Shown piece by piece: positions 42,251 through 51,798 of a DNA stretch of 64,000 nucleotides (within the stretch, counting starts at the first letter, position 1; each line of letters begins with the position of its first letter). The notes under the pieces are model-generated. The model was not told the DNA's origin and did no database searches. It saw only the letters and a list, made by a program, of their open reading frames with translations. The translations under genes and the position numbers were made by a program. The DNA is from Opitutales bacterium (GTDB lineage Bacteria; Verrucomicrobiota; Verrucomicrobiia; Opitutales; UBA953): contig JAEMQU010000003.1 in the NCBI GenBank assembly GCA_016463705.1, positions 11,198 through 75,197 of the forward strand, written 5' to 3'.

Positions 42251-43300
42251 TTAAACGCTAGCACGAGAGGTAAGTTTAGACTTTCTTCGATTGCAGGCTA
42301 AGGCGAGCGACAAGGCTCCTAAAATCAGACCATACGTCGAGGGTTCGGGTATTTCTGATTGTCCTAAAGCTGAGAGTTCCCAGCCAATGGCGTCCATGAC
42401 CAGAAGGTCATTTTTAGAAACAACCAATTTTTGACCGTAATCAGCGGTCGGCGCCATCATGCCCAGATTTCCTGTTACGTAAAAGTGTGAGGCTTGTTGT
42501 CCGTTGCCGATATTAGCTCCGAGAGACATAGGAATAGCTACGCCGTTGATGTAAGTAAATTTAGATACAGGACCCGCAGAGACATCTGAAATTCCAAGTG
42601 CAAAGCTCGATGCGGAATAGCGCATAAAATCCATCGGTAAGTTTAAAAAGTCTACAGCATTACCGCCATAAGTATCAACATCATCGACGATACTTACGAA
42701 ACCAAGTGCATGACCAATTTCGTGTGCGGCCGTGCCAACGAAATCCATTTGATTATATGCGATGCCATCGGATCGATTGTAATCAAAAGCAAAACCGGTA
42801 TTAAATTGAATCTGAGCGTCTAAAGCTGCGTTGGTTGCGGACAGTAAACCCAATGCCTTGGCGTTGCCGCCAATGATAGAAATCATCGACTGGGCATCCG
42901 TCCAGGTGGCATAGGGATCGGTTCCCGGAGTGTCGTTGGTTTGATTGATTAACCGCGTGTATGAATTGCCAGTGGGTAGGGTGGCGAGAAAAGCTGCGTC
43001 GGTTGTGCTCGTCGCTTTTTGTGCGACCGAGGTTCTGAAGTCTGCGTATGAGGCATCATACCACGCGGAGCCCGCTTGCCCGATGATGTTTGATGAAAGA
43101 CTGACCATACCTACTTTAATATTAACGGTGACGTTGCTGCTAATACGACTTTCCCAAATTTCCGCAGCTTCCGAAAATCCGTTGCGCTGATTGGCGTTTA
43201 AGGGCGCAGCGGCATCTTCAATTAAATTAATATATAAAGCTGAAGCCTCTGCACTCAGTAAACACGCACCCACGAGAAAGATTTGTCTGACGGGCTTCAC
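42251..43300 (-). CDS. PEP-CTERM-anchored metalloprotease
   Basis: HEIGHALGF zinc motif; signal peptide; C-terminal IPEPSTYGLILGALSLALACNRRKSK. Confidence 0.9.
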   Translation of the reverse strand: MKPVRQIFLVGACLLSAEASALYINLIEDAAAPLNANQRNGFSEAAEIWESRISSNVTVNIKVGMVSLSSNIIGQAGSAWYDASYADFRTSVAQKATSTTDAAFLATLPTGNSYTRLINQTNDTPGTDPYATWTDAQSMISIIGGNAKALGLLSATNAALDAQIQFNTGFAFDYNRSDGIAYNQMDFVGTAAHEIGHALGFVSIVDDVDTYGGNAVDFLNLPMDFMRYSASSFALGISDVSAGPVSKFTYINGVAIPMSLGANIGNGQQASHFYVTGNLGMMAPTADYGQKLVVSKNDLLVMDAIGWELSALGQSEIPEPSTYGLILGALSLALACNRRKSKLTSRASV

Positions 43301-43365
43301 GCTTCCTTATTAACAATATTTTTTAGTGAAATCAACCCCCGGTAGATAAAATTTCAGCCTTCAAC

Positions 43366-44055
43366 TTATTCAAAGGAGGGAATAATACCGTCTTTTTCCA
43401 GTTTTAGAAATAATTCGCGACTAAACCAGGCGTCGTTGGCTGCGTATTTAATTTGTTCTTTGGAGAGTTCGCGTTCCCAGTGGCTGGTCTGAATCTTTTT
43501 AGACTTCTTCATTTGAAATCCAAGGTAGTGAGCTGCAAGTGCACGTAGACCCGTATTCTCCACCCCTGCTTTTTTGGTGAAGTCTGCAATATCGATAAAA
43601 CCTGGGGCATCAAAAGGGGCACGCGTTTGCAAGTGGCGGACGTCATCACGAACCGCTACTCCCACCTTGGCTTTGCGTGGGTGACACAAAAGAGGGAAGA
43701 TCAAGGGAACGCCGCCACACACATCGAGACGAAAAACAAATATTCGATCCTCGCCGGCCAGTTGAAGAACGGAAGGAAGATAGGTGATGCCTCGGGTGTG
43801 AGAAGGTCGGGTCTCGGTATCAAAACCTAGCACGCGTTCTTTGTAGAGGAATTGGATCGCCCGTTCGGCGTCTCGTTCGCTCTCAATTAACTCAATCGGC
43901 CCATCCCATTGTCTGACCGGTAAAGTCTCGATAAATTCCTTTTCCACGCGATGCCCACCGCGTTGGGCAGGGGGGAGGGCATTTTCTGCATCTTCTGGAC
44001 TATCGTCGGATTCTTCCACGAGTATTGAAGGAAAGGTCTGTGAGTATCTTGGCAA
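43366..44055 (-). CDS. RNase D-like 3'-5' exonuclease domain protein
   Basis: LGFDTETRPS DEDDy motif; YAANDAWFSRELFLKL. Confidence 0.88.
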   Translation of the reverse strand: MPRYSQTFPSILVEESDDSPEDAENALPPAQRGGHRVEKEFIETLPVRQWDGPIELIESERDAERAIQFLYKERVLGFDTETRPSHTRGITYLPSVLQLAGEDRIFVFRLDVCGGVPLIFPLLCHPRKAKVGVAVRDDVRHLQTRAPFDAPGFIDIADFTKKAGVENTGLRALAAHYLGFQMKKSKKIQTSHWERELSKEQIKYAANDAWFSRELFLKLEKDGIIPSFE

Positions 44056-44130
44056 CCCGAGATTGTCGCTAGCGGGAAAATAGCGTTGACCGTGCTAGCG
44101 GGCGGAGGTTTGTTTAAGGCTTCAATTAAT

Positions 44131-44206
<76 letters not shown>

Positions 44207-44213
44207 CTTTCCC

Positions 44214-44250
44214 GGCCGACTTTCTTAACCGAGGGTCGGTCGAGTTTTTT
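44214..44250 (+). terminator. Terminator of tRNA-Ala
   Basis: ggccgac/gtcggtc stem followed by GAGTTTTTT. Confidence 0.6.
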
Positions 44251-44271
44251 ATCGCTGAACGATAAAACAAA

Positions 44272-44296
44272 AAAAGCCGCAGTGGCTGCGGCTTTT
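44272..44296 (-). terminator. Rho-independent terminator downstream of acp
   Basis: aaaagccgcag/ctgcggctttt inverted repeat; minus-strand T-run. Confidence 0.8.
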
Positions 44297-44318
44297 CAGT
44301 ATACTTAACTTCGCTAGA

Positions 44319-44579
44319 TTACTTAGCAGTTTTGGCGATAAACTTAGGCAGTAAGTATTCCGCACAAGAATCTAAAGAGGCGAGTTGAACGTAATCAGCC
44401 TCAGGTACTTCGATGCCATGCTTTTTGCGAAGTTCCATCACGATATCGAGGAAGTCCATCGAATCGAGTGAGAGCTGATCGCGCAGACGCACTTCCGATT
44501 TAACCAAAGTTAAATCCTCGTCGGGGGCAATGTCGGCAATGATGTCTAATACGACCTTTTTAATATATTCCTTTGTCAT
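44319..44579 (-). CDS. Acyl carrier protein
   Basis: 86 aa; phosphopantetheine motif LSLDSMDFLDIVMELRKKHGIEV. Confidence 0.93.
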   Translation of the reverse strand: MTKEYIKKVVLDIIADIAPDEDLTLVKSEVRLRDQLSLDSMDFLDIVMELRKKHGIEVPEADYVQLASLDSCAEYLLPKFIAKTAK

Positions 44580-44613
44580 TTGTGTAATGATTGTTTCAAC
44601 CGTTCCTTACCGT

Positions 44614-45870
44614 TCACGCAACCCCATATTTCTTAATGATGAGGGCTGAATTGATACCCAACATGCCGAAGGAATTGTTCAAAATAACGTTAATTTGAGG
44701 CACTTTTAAGGGTTTATTCACGACTAGGCCAGGAACCGAGCACTCCGGGTCAAGCTCATCAATGTTAATGGTAGGGTGAACCCAGCCGTCATTGAACGAC
44801 GGAAGGTTACCCGCCAGCTCCAGGGCACCCGCGGCGCCCATGCAGTGACCGATGAAGCTCTTTGTATTATTAATATGAGTATGGGGGCAGTCCTTAAATA
44901 CTTCTCGGATGGCGATGCATTCTTGGATGTCGCCCATGGCCGTTGCCGTGGCGTGCGTGGAAACGATATCGATGTCGGATGCTTTTAAATGGGCGCGTTG
45001 CAATGCCATGCGCATACATTGGGCTTGGCGTTCGGGGTTGGGTAAGACGGCATCGGTAGCGTCGGAATTAATACACCAGCCAGCAATCTCGCCGATGATT
45101 TTGGCTCCTCGCGCCAGCGCATCATCGAGTCTTTCGAGAGTGTAAATGGCACCGCCTTCAGAAATCACAATACCGTTTCGGTTTTTATCAAAGGGTCGGG
45201 ACGCTTTATTGGGATCCGTGTGCGAGCCCAAGGCTCCTTGATTTTTGAATCCGGCAAAAATTCCAAATGTATGAATCGACTCGGAAACGCCGCCGGCAAA
45301 GGCGAAATCTACTTCGCCCAATTGAAGCATTTGGGCCGCCTGAATAAGCCCTGCATTGCCTGCGGCACACGCCGCACCAATGGTGTAGTGAGGACCCGTA
45401 ATGCCCATGTTCATGGTCACTTCCCCCGCTGGATTATTCGCGACCGTGCGCGGGTTGTGATGGTGCGTCCAATATTTGGTGTCGTTACCAAACTGCGAAA
45501 GATTATGAATTTCATTTTCGGTTTCGACATTACCATGTTCGGTAATTCCGAGATAAACGCCGACACGCGACTTATCGAAAGTCTCCCAATTGATACCACA
45601 GTCGGCCAAAGCTTCCCGTGCACAATAAATAGAAACCGATCCCACGCGGGTGCCGTTGCGAATCTCTTTTCTTTTTTGATATTTAGTAGTGTCGAAATCG
45701 CAAACCCCGGCTGGGTGGCGACCCATGTGGCGGACGTCGATTTCGGCGATACGTGATTTGCCAGCTAGGAGATTGGCACGGAATTCCTCAAGGCTGTTAC
45801 CATTAGGTGCGGTAAGGCCAATTCCAGTGATAACGATGCGGCTCGGGGAGGGCATTGGGCGAACTTCCAT
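44614..45870 (-). CDS. Beta-ketoacyl-ACP synthase (FabF-like); start at MEVRP or MPSPS
   Basis: GAACAAGNAG Cys region, THATATAMGD His, NNTKSFIGHCMGAAGALE, NNSFGMLGINSALI. Confidence 0.93.
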   Translation of the reverse strand: MEVRPMPSPSRIVITGIGLTAPNGNSLEEFRANLLAGKSRIAEIDVRHMGRHPAGVCDFDTTKYQKRKEIRNGTRVGSVSIYCAREALADCGINWETFDKSRVGVYLGITEHGNVETENEIHNLSQFGNDTKYWTHHHNPRTVANNPAGEVTMNMGITGPHYTIGAACAAGNAGLIQAAQMLQLGEVDFAFAGGVSESIHTFGIFAGFKNQGALGSHTDPNKASRPFDKNRNGIVISEGGAIYTLERLDDALARGAKIIGEIAGWCINSDATDAVLPNPERQAQCMRMALQRAHLKASDIDIVSTHATATAMGDIQECIAIREVFKDCPHTHINNTKSFIGHCMGAAGALELAGNLPSFNDGWVHPTINIDELDPECSVPGLVVNKPLKVPQINVILNNSFGMLGINSALIIKKYGVA

Positions 45871-45952
45871 CAAGCCATTGACGGGCTTGATGTCAAACCT
45901 GCCAATGTCTTCCCCTTGCAAAGTCCGACTTCATTGTTTCTATGGTTATTAG

Positions 45953-46435
45953 ATGTCAAAACCTCTGGAGTGTTCAGTGTGTGGCGTAATTGCTACGGTT
46001 CATCTTACCCAAATCATCCAAGGTAAGGTCAGTAAAATCCATTATTGTGAAGCCTGCGCCAACAAGGGCGGAGCAGGTGACCCTGCTTTCTTTGAACTAC
46101 AAAAGTTAGCTCAAGCCACCACCCTAAAACCAGCAATCGTCTGCCCAGTCTGTAAATTTACCGATATCGATTTTCGCCGCTTGGGCCGCCTAGGTTGTCC
46201 TTCCTGTTGGGATGTTTTTGCCGCCCCCTTGGATCAATTACTGAATTCGGTACAACACGACTCGCAACACATGGGTCGCGTTCCCGTCGGCGAACTTTCC
46301 TTTAATCAAATTCGTAAACAAATCTCGACCGCCTTGGCGGAGATGAATCACGCAATAAAATCAGAGAACTACGAAAAGGCAGCACAGTTGCGCGACGAAA
46401 TCGCAAAATTAAAAACCCAAATTCCTACCGAATAA
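45953..46435 (+). CDS. mcsA: McsA-like double zinc-finger/UVR protein
   Basis: CSVC..CEAC, CPVC..CPSC, C-terminal UVR motif NYEKAAQLRDEIAKLK; adjacent to mcsB. Confidence 0.9.
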   Translation: MSKPLECSVCGVIATVHLTQIIQGKVSKIHYCEACANKGGAGDPAFFELQKLAQATTLKPAIVCPVCKFTDIDFRRLGRLGCPSCWDVFAAPLDQLLNSVQHDSQHMGRVPVGELSFNQIRKQISTALAEMNHAIKSENYEKAAQLRDEIAKLKTQIPTE

Positions 46436-46439
46436 ATTT

Positions 46440-47513
46440 ATGTCTGTTGAAGATATTTTATCTGCTGAAAACGAATTAACTCACCTCTTGGGCGCCCAAC
46501 AGGCGGTGGTTTTGAGTACCCGTGTCCGCCTCGCTCGCAATTTACAAAATTATCCTTTTCCGGGATGGGCTAAAGAAGCTCAACGCAAAGAAATTGCAGA
46601 TAAATGTATTAAAGCTTTAACGCAGTTATCCCGATTTAAGAAAGCGCATATTTTTAAAATGAGCGAACTGACTGACTTGGAACGCACCGTTTTAGTCGAG
46701 CGCCACTTGGTCTCGAAAGAACTCATTACCGGAAAAAGTGGAGCCGCCGTCATTAGTCGCGACCAAACTTGCTCAGTGATGGTGAACGAAGAAGACCATC
46801 TCCGGATCCAGGTCGTGAAAGCGGGTTGGCATTTACGCAGCACTTGGAATATCGCGGAGCAGCTAGACGACGCTTTAGGCTCCTCGTTAGAAATCGCTTT
46901 CTCCGATAAACTCGGCTTCTTAACCGCTTGTCCGACCAACGTGGGCACGGGTTTAAGAGTCTCCGCGATGGTACACTTACCCGGACTGTGCTTAGCGGGA
47001 CACATCGAAAAAGTTTCTCGAGCGCTGGGGCAAGATGGCCTTGCCGTTCGCGGCTGGCTGGGCGAAGGCACCGAAGCGCTCGGAAATATCTTCCAAATTT
47101 CTAATCAGCAAACGCTCGGACTTTCCGAAGAGGTGATTATGAAACATCTTGGCAACTGGATTAAAAATCTAGTCGAACAAGAATGGAACGCTCGCCGAAA
47201 ATTAGCCGAAGAAGAGGGCCCACGTTTTACCGATCGCCTGGCGCGTTCCTTAGCCGTTTTACGCTCCGCCCATTTACTCACCAGTGTTGAATCGATGAAT
47301 ATGCTTTCGCATTTACGCATGGCGTGTGATTTGGGATATTTGCCCGAAACGAGCCGACACCTCATTGATCGTCTCATCATTGAGGGCCAACCGGCTCACA
47401 TCCAGGCTCGTCATGGGAAAGACCTCGATAGCGATGGACGTGATCGTTCGCGCGCCATTGCGGTCCGCGAAGCCTTGGCTGGTTTGCCTGAGATTACTGA
47501 GCCTTCCGCTTAA
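46440..47513 (+). CDS. mcsB: Protein arginine kinase McsB
   Basis: VVLSTRVRLARNLQNYPFP, ACPTNVGTGLRVSAMVHLPGL, GEGTEALGNIFQISNQQTLG, C-terminal RDRSRA matching the RDxxRA motif. Confidence 0.95.
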   Translation: MSVEDILSAENELTHLLGAQQAVVLSTRVRLARNLQNYPFPGWAKEAQRKEIADKCIKALTQLSRFKKAHIFKMSELTDLERTVLVERHLVSKELITGKSGAAVISRDQTCSVMVNEEDHLRIQVVKAGWHLRSTWNIAEQLDDALGSSLEIAFSDKLGFLTACPTNVGTGLRVSAMVHLPGLCLAGHIEKVSRALGQDGLAVRGWLGEGTEALGNIFQISNQQTLGLSEEVIMKHLGNWIKNLVEQEWNARRKLAEEEGPRFTDRLARSLAVLRSAHLLTSVESMNMLSHLRMACDLGYLPETSRHLIDRLIIEGQPAHIQARHGKDLDSDGRDRSRAIAVREALAGLPEITEPSA

Positions 47514-47872
47514 GCGTCTTTATTTTTCTTAAGGTCTTCGCGCGATAGATCATCGAGCATCGCCTGAACACGGGCTACTCCGCCGGTCACATCATCCTCC
47601 GCGAAGGATAGATCAGGCATGCTTTTCATTTGTAAAATTCCACCGACAGTGGCGCGGAGTTCCCGACGAATTCTTTTAAAAAGATTTCGTGCTGCTTTTT
47701 TCTCCGGCACTCCACCCGAGACCGCATAACCTACGTAAACTTGACGAAGATCGGGCGATACCCGTGCTCGTGTAATCGTAATTAAAGAAGCTTCGCTCCC
47801 CCAGTTTTGTCGCAGAGCGACAGAAACTTCCCGCTGCACTAATTCAGCGACACGGAGTTGGCGTTGCGACAT
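47510..47872 (-). CDS. rbfA: 30S ribosome-binding factor RbfA
   Basis: RVAELVQREVSVALRQ...ITRARVSPDLRQVYVGYAV. Confidence 0.92.
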   Translation of the reverse strand: MSQRQLRVAELVQREVSVALRQNWGSEASLITITRARVSPDLRQVYVGYAVSGGVPEKKAARNLFKRIRRELRATVGGILQMKSMPDLSFAEDDVTGGVARVQAMLDDLSREDLKKNKDA

Positions 47873-47875
47873 AGC

Positions 47876-50299
47876 TTAAAGAGAAGGGCGAACAGAAAGA
47901 ATTTCGACTGCTTCGATTACGTCACCAGGCAGGTATTCATCATAGCCGCCCAATTTAATACCACATTCGAAGCCGGCCTTAACTTCAGAGGCATCGTCCT
48001 TGAATCGACGGAGAGTTTCCACAGGGCCTTGGTGGATGACTTGACCTTTACGTAATAAGCGAGCCTTGGCGGCGCGTTTGATTAAGCCTTCGGTCACCAT
48101 ACAACCAGCCACTTTGTGTTCTTTCCCTTGTGGGAAAACTGCCCGAACTTCAGCTGCCCCTAATTTATTTTCACGTAATTCAGGATCCAGTAATTCAGAC
48201 ATCGCTTCCTTAACTAGAGTGATGAGTTCGTAAATAATATCGTGAGAGAGCATCCGAACTCCCGTGCGTTTAAGCATCGGTTGAACGCCGTTTTCTAGTT
48301 TAGTATCAAAGCCTACAATAATGGATTTAGCGGCTTCAGCGAGTTGCACGTCACTCTGGGTGATTGGTCCAACCGAACCGCCCACGATTTCTAGGCGAAC
48401 TTTGGTGGACTTGATATCTTCCAAGCATCCTTGGAGTGCTTCGAGGGTTCCATTCACATCTGCTTTGAGCAGAACTCGTAAAATCTTTTCTTTATCTTTT
48501 TCTAAAGCGGCCATCAGACGATCGAGGTCCGACATTCCTGGACGAGCCGGGGTAGCAGGCCTGCTCGCAATATTTTCGCTGAGTTTGCGGGCGGCTTGCG
48601 CGGCTTCATCGGCGAGCTCACGTGCCTCGCGGTCATTTTTCACCGTGCGGAATTTAGTTCCTGGTGCAGGTACTGCGTCCCATCCTAAAACGAGGGCAGG
48701 GGTTCCGGGAGGCGCGTTATTTAAGCGCTGACCTTGGTCATCCATTAAAGCGCGAACCTTACACCAAGTTTCTCCGCAGACGAAGGTGTCACCTGGTTTC
48801 AAAGTTCCTTTTTGAACGATGACGGTAGCGGTAGGTCCGCGACCCGTCTCCATTTGCGATTCAACGATTACGCCTTGCGCCGCACATTTCGGATTTGCTT
48901 TGAGATCGAGAACTTCAGCTTGCAGTAAAATGGATTCAATGAGTTCGTTCATCCCCGTTCCTTTAAGTGCGGAAACGGCATTGGTAATGGTTTCACCACC
49001 CCAATCTTCGGGAGTGATGTTGCGTTGTTGCATCTGTTGTTTGACGCGGTCGATGTTCGCACCTTTCGCGTCTACTTTATTAATCGCACAAACCACCGCA
49101 GTTGCATGTTTTTGCGCAAATTTTAAAGCTTCTTCCGTTTGCGGCATGAATCCGTCATCCGCGGCAACGACGAGCACGGCAACGTCGGTCACACTGGCTC
49201 CACGTTCGCGCATCTTCGCAAATGCTGCGTGGCCCGGGGTATCTAAGAAAGTGACCGAGCGACCTTTATATTCAGGTTTCTCGCCAAGATATTTTACGGT
49301 GTATGCACCGATGTGTTGAGTAATGCCGCCTGCTTCACCCGACACCACATTGGTTTTTCTAAAATAATCTAAAAGAGTAGTTTTACCATGGTCAACGTGA
49401 CCAAGTACACACACCACGGGCGGACGGAAAACCATCGCCGCTGGATCGTCATCGGTATTCTTAACTTCTTTTTTAACTGGCTGAGCGCCTTCGCCGCGGT
49501 GACGAATTTCTAAAATGAATCCGTGTTTCTCGGCGACTTTTTTGGCGTCCGTTTCGTCAACCACCGAAGTGAGGCTCACTACTTTACCTAATTCCATCAA
49601 CGAGCCGATGACCTGGAACGGTTTTAAATTTAAAGCGATGGCGAAGTCGCGAACGACAATCGGTGGACGAACGGTTACGTTACCCTTACTGCCAGGAGCA
49701 ACTTGTGCCGCTGTCGATGTCGGACGTGAAACGACCGGCGTGATCGGCGGGCGCTGAAGAGGAGGAACCGGAGCTGGACGATTAGGTTCAGCGCTCGGGG
49801 TGGCTGCCACGATTTTAACTGGTGGTAAATCGTTCCGGGGAGCAAATGTGCGCGGGGGCAACGGTGGAGGGGTGGTCGATCTTAACGGCGGAACAATTTT
49901 GGGCGGAGTCGATGATGCCGCTGGTGGCGGAGTTACTTTTGCCGCCGGTGGAGTTACTGGCTTCGGAACTTCAACTTTAACTACGGGTGTAGGTTGAGGA
50001 ACTACTATAGGGGCAATGGGTTCAACGACTGCTTTAGGTTTTTCCTCTTCCGCTTTTTTAGGAATCTTACTGAGGACAAATTCTAATAAATCTTCACGAC
50101 ACAGTTTAGGAAGATTACTCGACGCGCTCGGCTTTTTACCGTTTGAATAAATGTAATCTTTGTAATCGGGCCGTACCGCGATAAAATCTTCCGTTAGCTG
50201 GAGTAAGAGTTTAACCTCGATCCCTAATTCTTTGGCAACTTCACTAAAACGCTGAGTCGTTGCTGCTCGCTTGGATTCAGGTTTTTTCTTCTCGGTCAT
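47876..50299 (-). CDS. infB: Translation initiation factor IF-2
   Basis: RPPVVCVLGHVDHGKTTLLD; DTPGHAAFAKMRERGA; Pro-rich N-terminal region. Confidence 0.98.
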   Translation of the reverse strand: MTEKKKPESKRAATTQRFSEVAKELGIEVKLLLQLTEDFIAVRPDYKDYIYSNGKKPSASSNLPKLCREDLLEFVLSKIPKKAEEEKPKAVVEPIAPIVVPQPTPVVKVEVPKPVTPPAAKVTPPPAASSTPPKIVPPLRSTTPPPLPPRTFAPRNDLPPVKIVAATPSAEPNRPAPVPPLQRPPITPVVSRPTSTAAQVAPGSKGNVTVRPPIVVRDFAIALNLKPFQVIGSLMELGKVVSLTSVVDETDAKKVAEKHGFILEIRHRGEGAQPVKKEVKNTDDDPAAMVFRPPVVCVLGHVDHGKTTLLDYFRKTNVVSGEAGGITQHIGAYTVKYLGEKPEYKGRSVTFLDTPGHAAFAKMRERGASVTDVAVLVVAADDGFMPQTEEALKFAQKHATAVVCAINKVDAKGANIDRVKQQMQQRNITPEDWGGETITNAVSALKGTGMNELIESILLQAEVLDLKANPKCAAQGVIVESQMETGRGPTATVIVQKGTLKPGDTFVCGETWCKVRALMDDQGQRLNNAPPGTPALVLGWDAVPAPGTKFRTVKNDREARELADEAAQAARKLSENIASRPATPARPGMSDLDRLMAALEKDKEKILRVLLKADVNGTLEALQGCLEDIKSTKVRLEIVGGSVGPITQSDVQLAEAAKSIIVGFDTKLENGVQPMLKRTGVRMLSHDIIYELITLVKEAMSELLDPELRENKLGAAEVRAVFPQGKEHKVAGCMVTEGLIKRAAKARLLRKGQVIHQGPVETLRRFKDDASEVKAGFECGIKLGGYDEYLPGDVIEAVEILSVRPSL

Positions 50300-50340
50300 A
50301 AGCTAACTAGGTGAAATCGGTTTAAAGAAATCTTTAAATA

Positions 50341-51591
50341 TTAGTTGGAAGCTTTAGTTTTGGTGACTGCATCCAGAACGAGTTTGATTTCGTCAGGAGT
50401 TAAATCAGTGCCCGCAAAGTCTTCCGCAGTGACGCCTTCGAACGCGCCCACGCTCTCGATACCGAGTCCGATGAACTTAGCCACGAGCTCAGGAGAGAGT
50501 TGGAGTTGGGCAGCTAAACGCAGAGCTTTATCGCCGAGTTGTGCTTCGACGCTTTCAGCAACGTGGAGCGACTTGGTGATGTCTAACCGCCAGCCCATTA
50601 ATTTAGAGGTGAGGCGGGCGTTGCGACCTTTGCTGCCGATGGCGATACGCATATCATCTTCATTCACTTCGAAGTGGATGAGTTTATTGCGTTCATCAAT
50701 ATGGACGTTTCTTGGTTTCGCTGGGCGAATCGCTTCTTCCAGTAATTGTAAGGGAGCTGCATGCCAGCGGATGATATCAATTTTCTCACCGTTAAGTTCT
50801 TTAACGATATTCCGAACGCGGGCTCCACGAGCACCGACGCAAGCGCCGACCGGATCCACTTTAGGATCAGTCGAATCGACAGCAATTTTTGTACGGTAAC
50901 CAGGATCGCGTGCCATGGCCGCAATTTTCACGGTTTTGTCAGCAATTTCGGCGACTTCTAATTCAAGTAAGCGACGTACGAAATTAGGATCCGCACGGGA
51001 AAGAATAAATTCGCGACCACGTTGGGTGTCTTCGCGGATTTCTTTTAAGAGGCAGCGAATACGATCACCGGTTCGGAATTCTTCACCCTGACAGCGTTCT
51101 GCGCGAGTGAGCACCGCTTCTGCAGAACTTAATTCAACAATGACGTTACCACGTTCAGTGCGACGGACTACGCCCGTAACAATGTCACCGACTTTATCTT
51201 TATACTCTTTGAAGACTTGGTCTTTTTCGATTTTACGGAATTTTTGATTTAATAATTGTTGAGTGGTCTTAGCGGCAATGCGTCCGAGTTCGGAAACATC
51301 GATTGGCCTGCGCACTTCGTCGCCCACGCGAGCGTAGACGTCGAGGGTGATAGCCATGACCGGATTCATCTCACGGAGAGGGTCAGAAACGGCGTCCGTA
51401 ACCATAAAGACGGCGTAAGCGTCGAGCTTGCCGGTGTCAGGATTGGCCACGACCTCGATTTTTTGACCAGCAAGGTTGGATTTCTCGACGGAAGCCTTGA
51501 TCGCCTCGGTGATGAACTCGCAGGCTTCACTCTTGGGGATGTGCTTCTCTTTTTCGAGGTATTGGAGATAAGGTTTGATATCTACGCTCAT
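50341..51591 (-). CDS. nusA: Transcription termination/antitermination factor NusA
   Basis: NusA N, S1 (GDIVTGVVRRTERGNVIVEL), KH domains (DPVGACVGARGARVRNIVKELNGEKIDII). Confidence 0.97.
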   Translation of the reverse strand: MSVDIKPYLQYLEKEKHIPKSEACEFITEAIKASVEKSNLAGQKIEVVANPDTGKLDAYAVFMVTDAVSDPLREMNPVMAITLDVYARVGDEVRRPIDVSELGRIAAKTTQQLLNQKFRKIEKDQVFKEYKDKVGDIVTGVVRRTERGNVIVELSSAEAVLTRAERCQGEEFRTGDRIRCLLKEIREDTQRGREFILSRADPNFVRRLLELEVAEIADKTVKIAAMARDPGYRTKIAVDSTDPKVDPVGACVGARGARVRNIVKELNGEKIDIIRWHAAPLQLLEEAIRPAKPRNVHIDERNKLIHFEVNEDDMRIAIGSKGRNARLTSKLMGWRLDITKSLHVAESVEAQLGDKALRLAAQLQLSPELVAKFIGLGIESVGAFEGVTAEDFAGTDLTPDEIKLVLDAVTKTKASN

Positions 51592-51623
51592 GGATGTGGT
51601 GGTGTGTTGGAAATTTTAGGGAC

Positions 51624-51650
51624 AAAAAAAGCGGGCCCGAATGGACCCAC
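51624..51650 (-). terminator. Intrinsic-terminator hairpin inside the nusA 5' leader (candidate attenuator)
   Basis: Minus strand: GTGGGTCC-ATTC-GGGCCCGC-TTTTTTT, 8-bp stem with two GU pairs, tetraloop, U7. Confidence 0.75.
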
Positions 51651-51678
51651 CTCAATGAAAGGTGACTGTCCTATGTTT

Positions 51679-51704
51679 ATTATAAAGAGGTCACCCCGTG
51701 TCAA
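51679..51704 (-). promoter_or_regulatory. Candidate sigma70-type promoter of nusA-infB-rbfA
   Basis: Minus strand TTGACA (51704-51699) and TATAAT (51684-51679), but spacer is only 14 nt; TAATAA alternative gives 16. Confidence 0.4.
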
Positions 51705-51798
51705 GCGATGTTAAATCGGCCTTTTTAGCAAGTTTTGAGGGTTGGAATGGACTAGTTCCGCTTGCTCCAACGTTCACTTGGGTTGAACTTATCTGTCT

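Noticed and set aside
45220-45756. 178-aa plus-strand ORF opposite the ketosynthase
   Set aside because: Antisense to a strongly supported KS; no family features
48321-49319. Two plus-strand ORFs (136 and 166 aa) within infB
   Set aside because: Antisense shadow ORFs of IF-2
50345-50899. 184-aa plus-strand ORF opposite nusA
   Set aside because: Low-complexity Ser-rich antisense ORF
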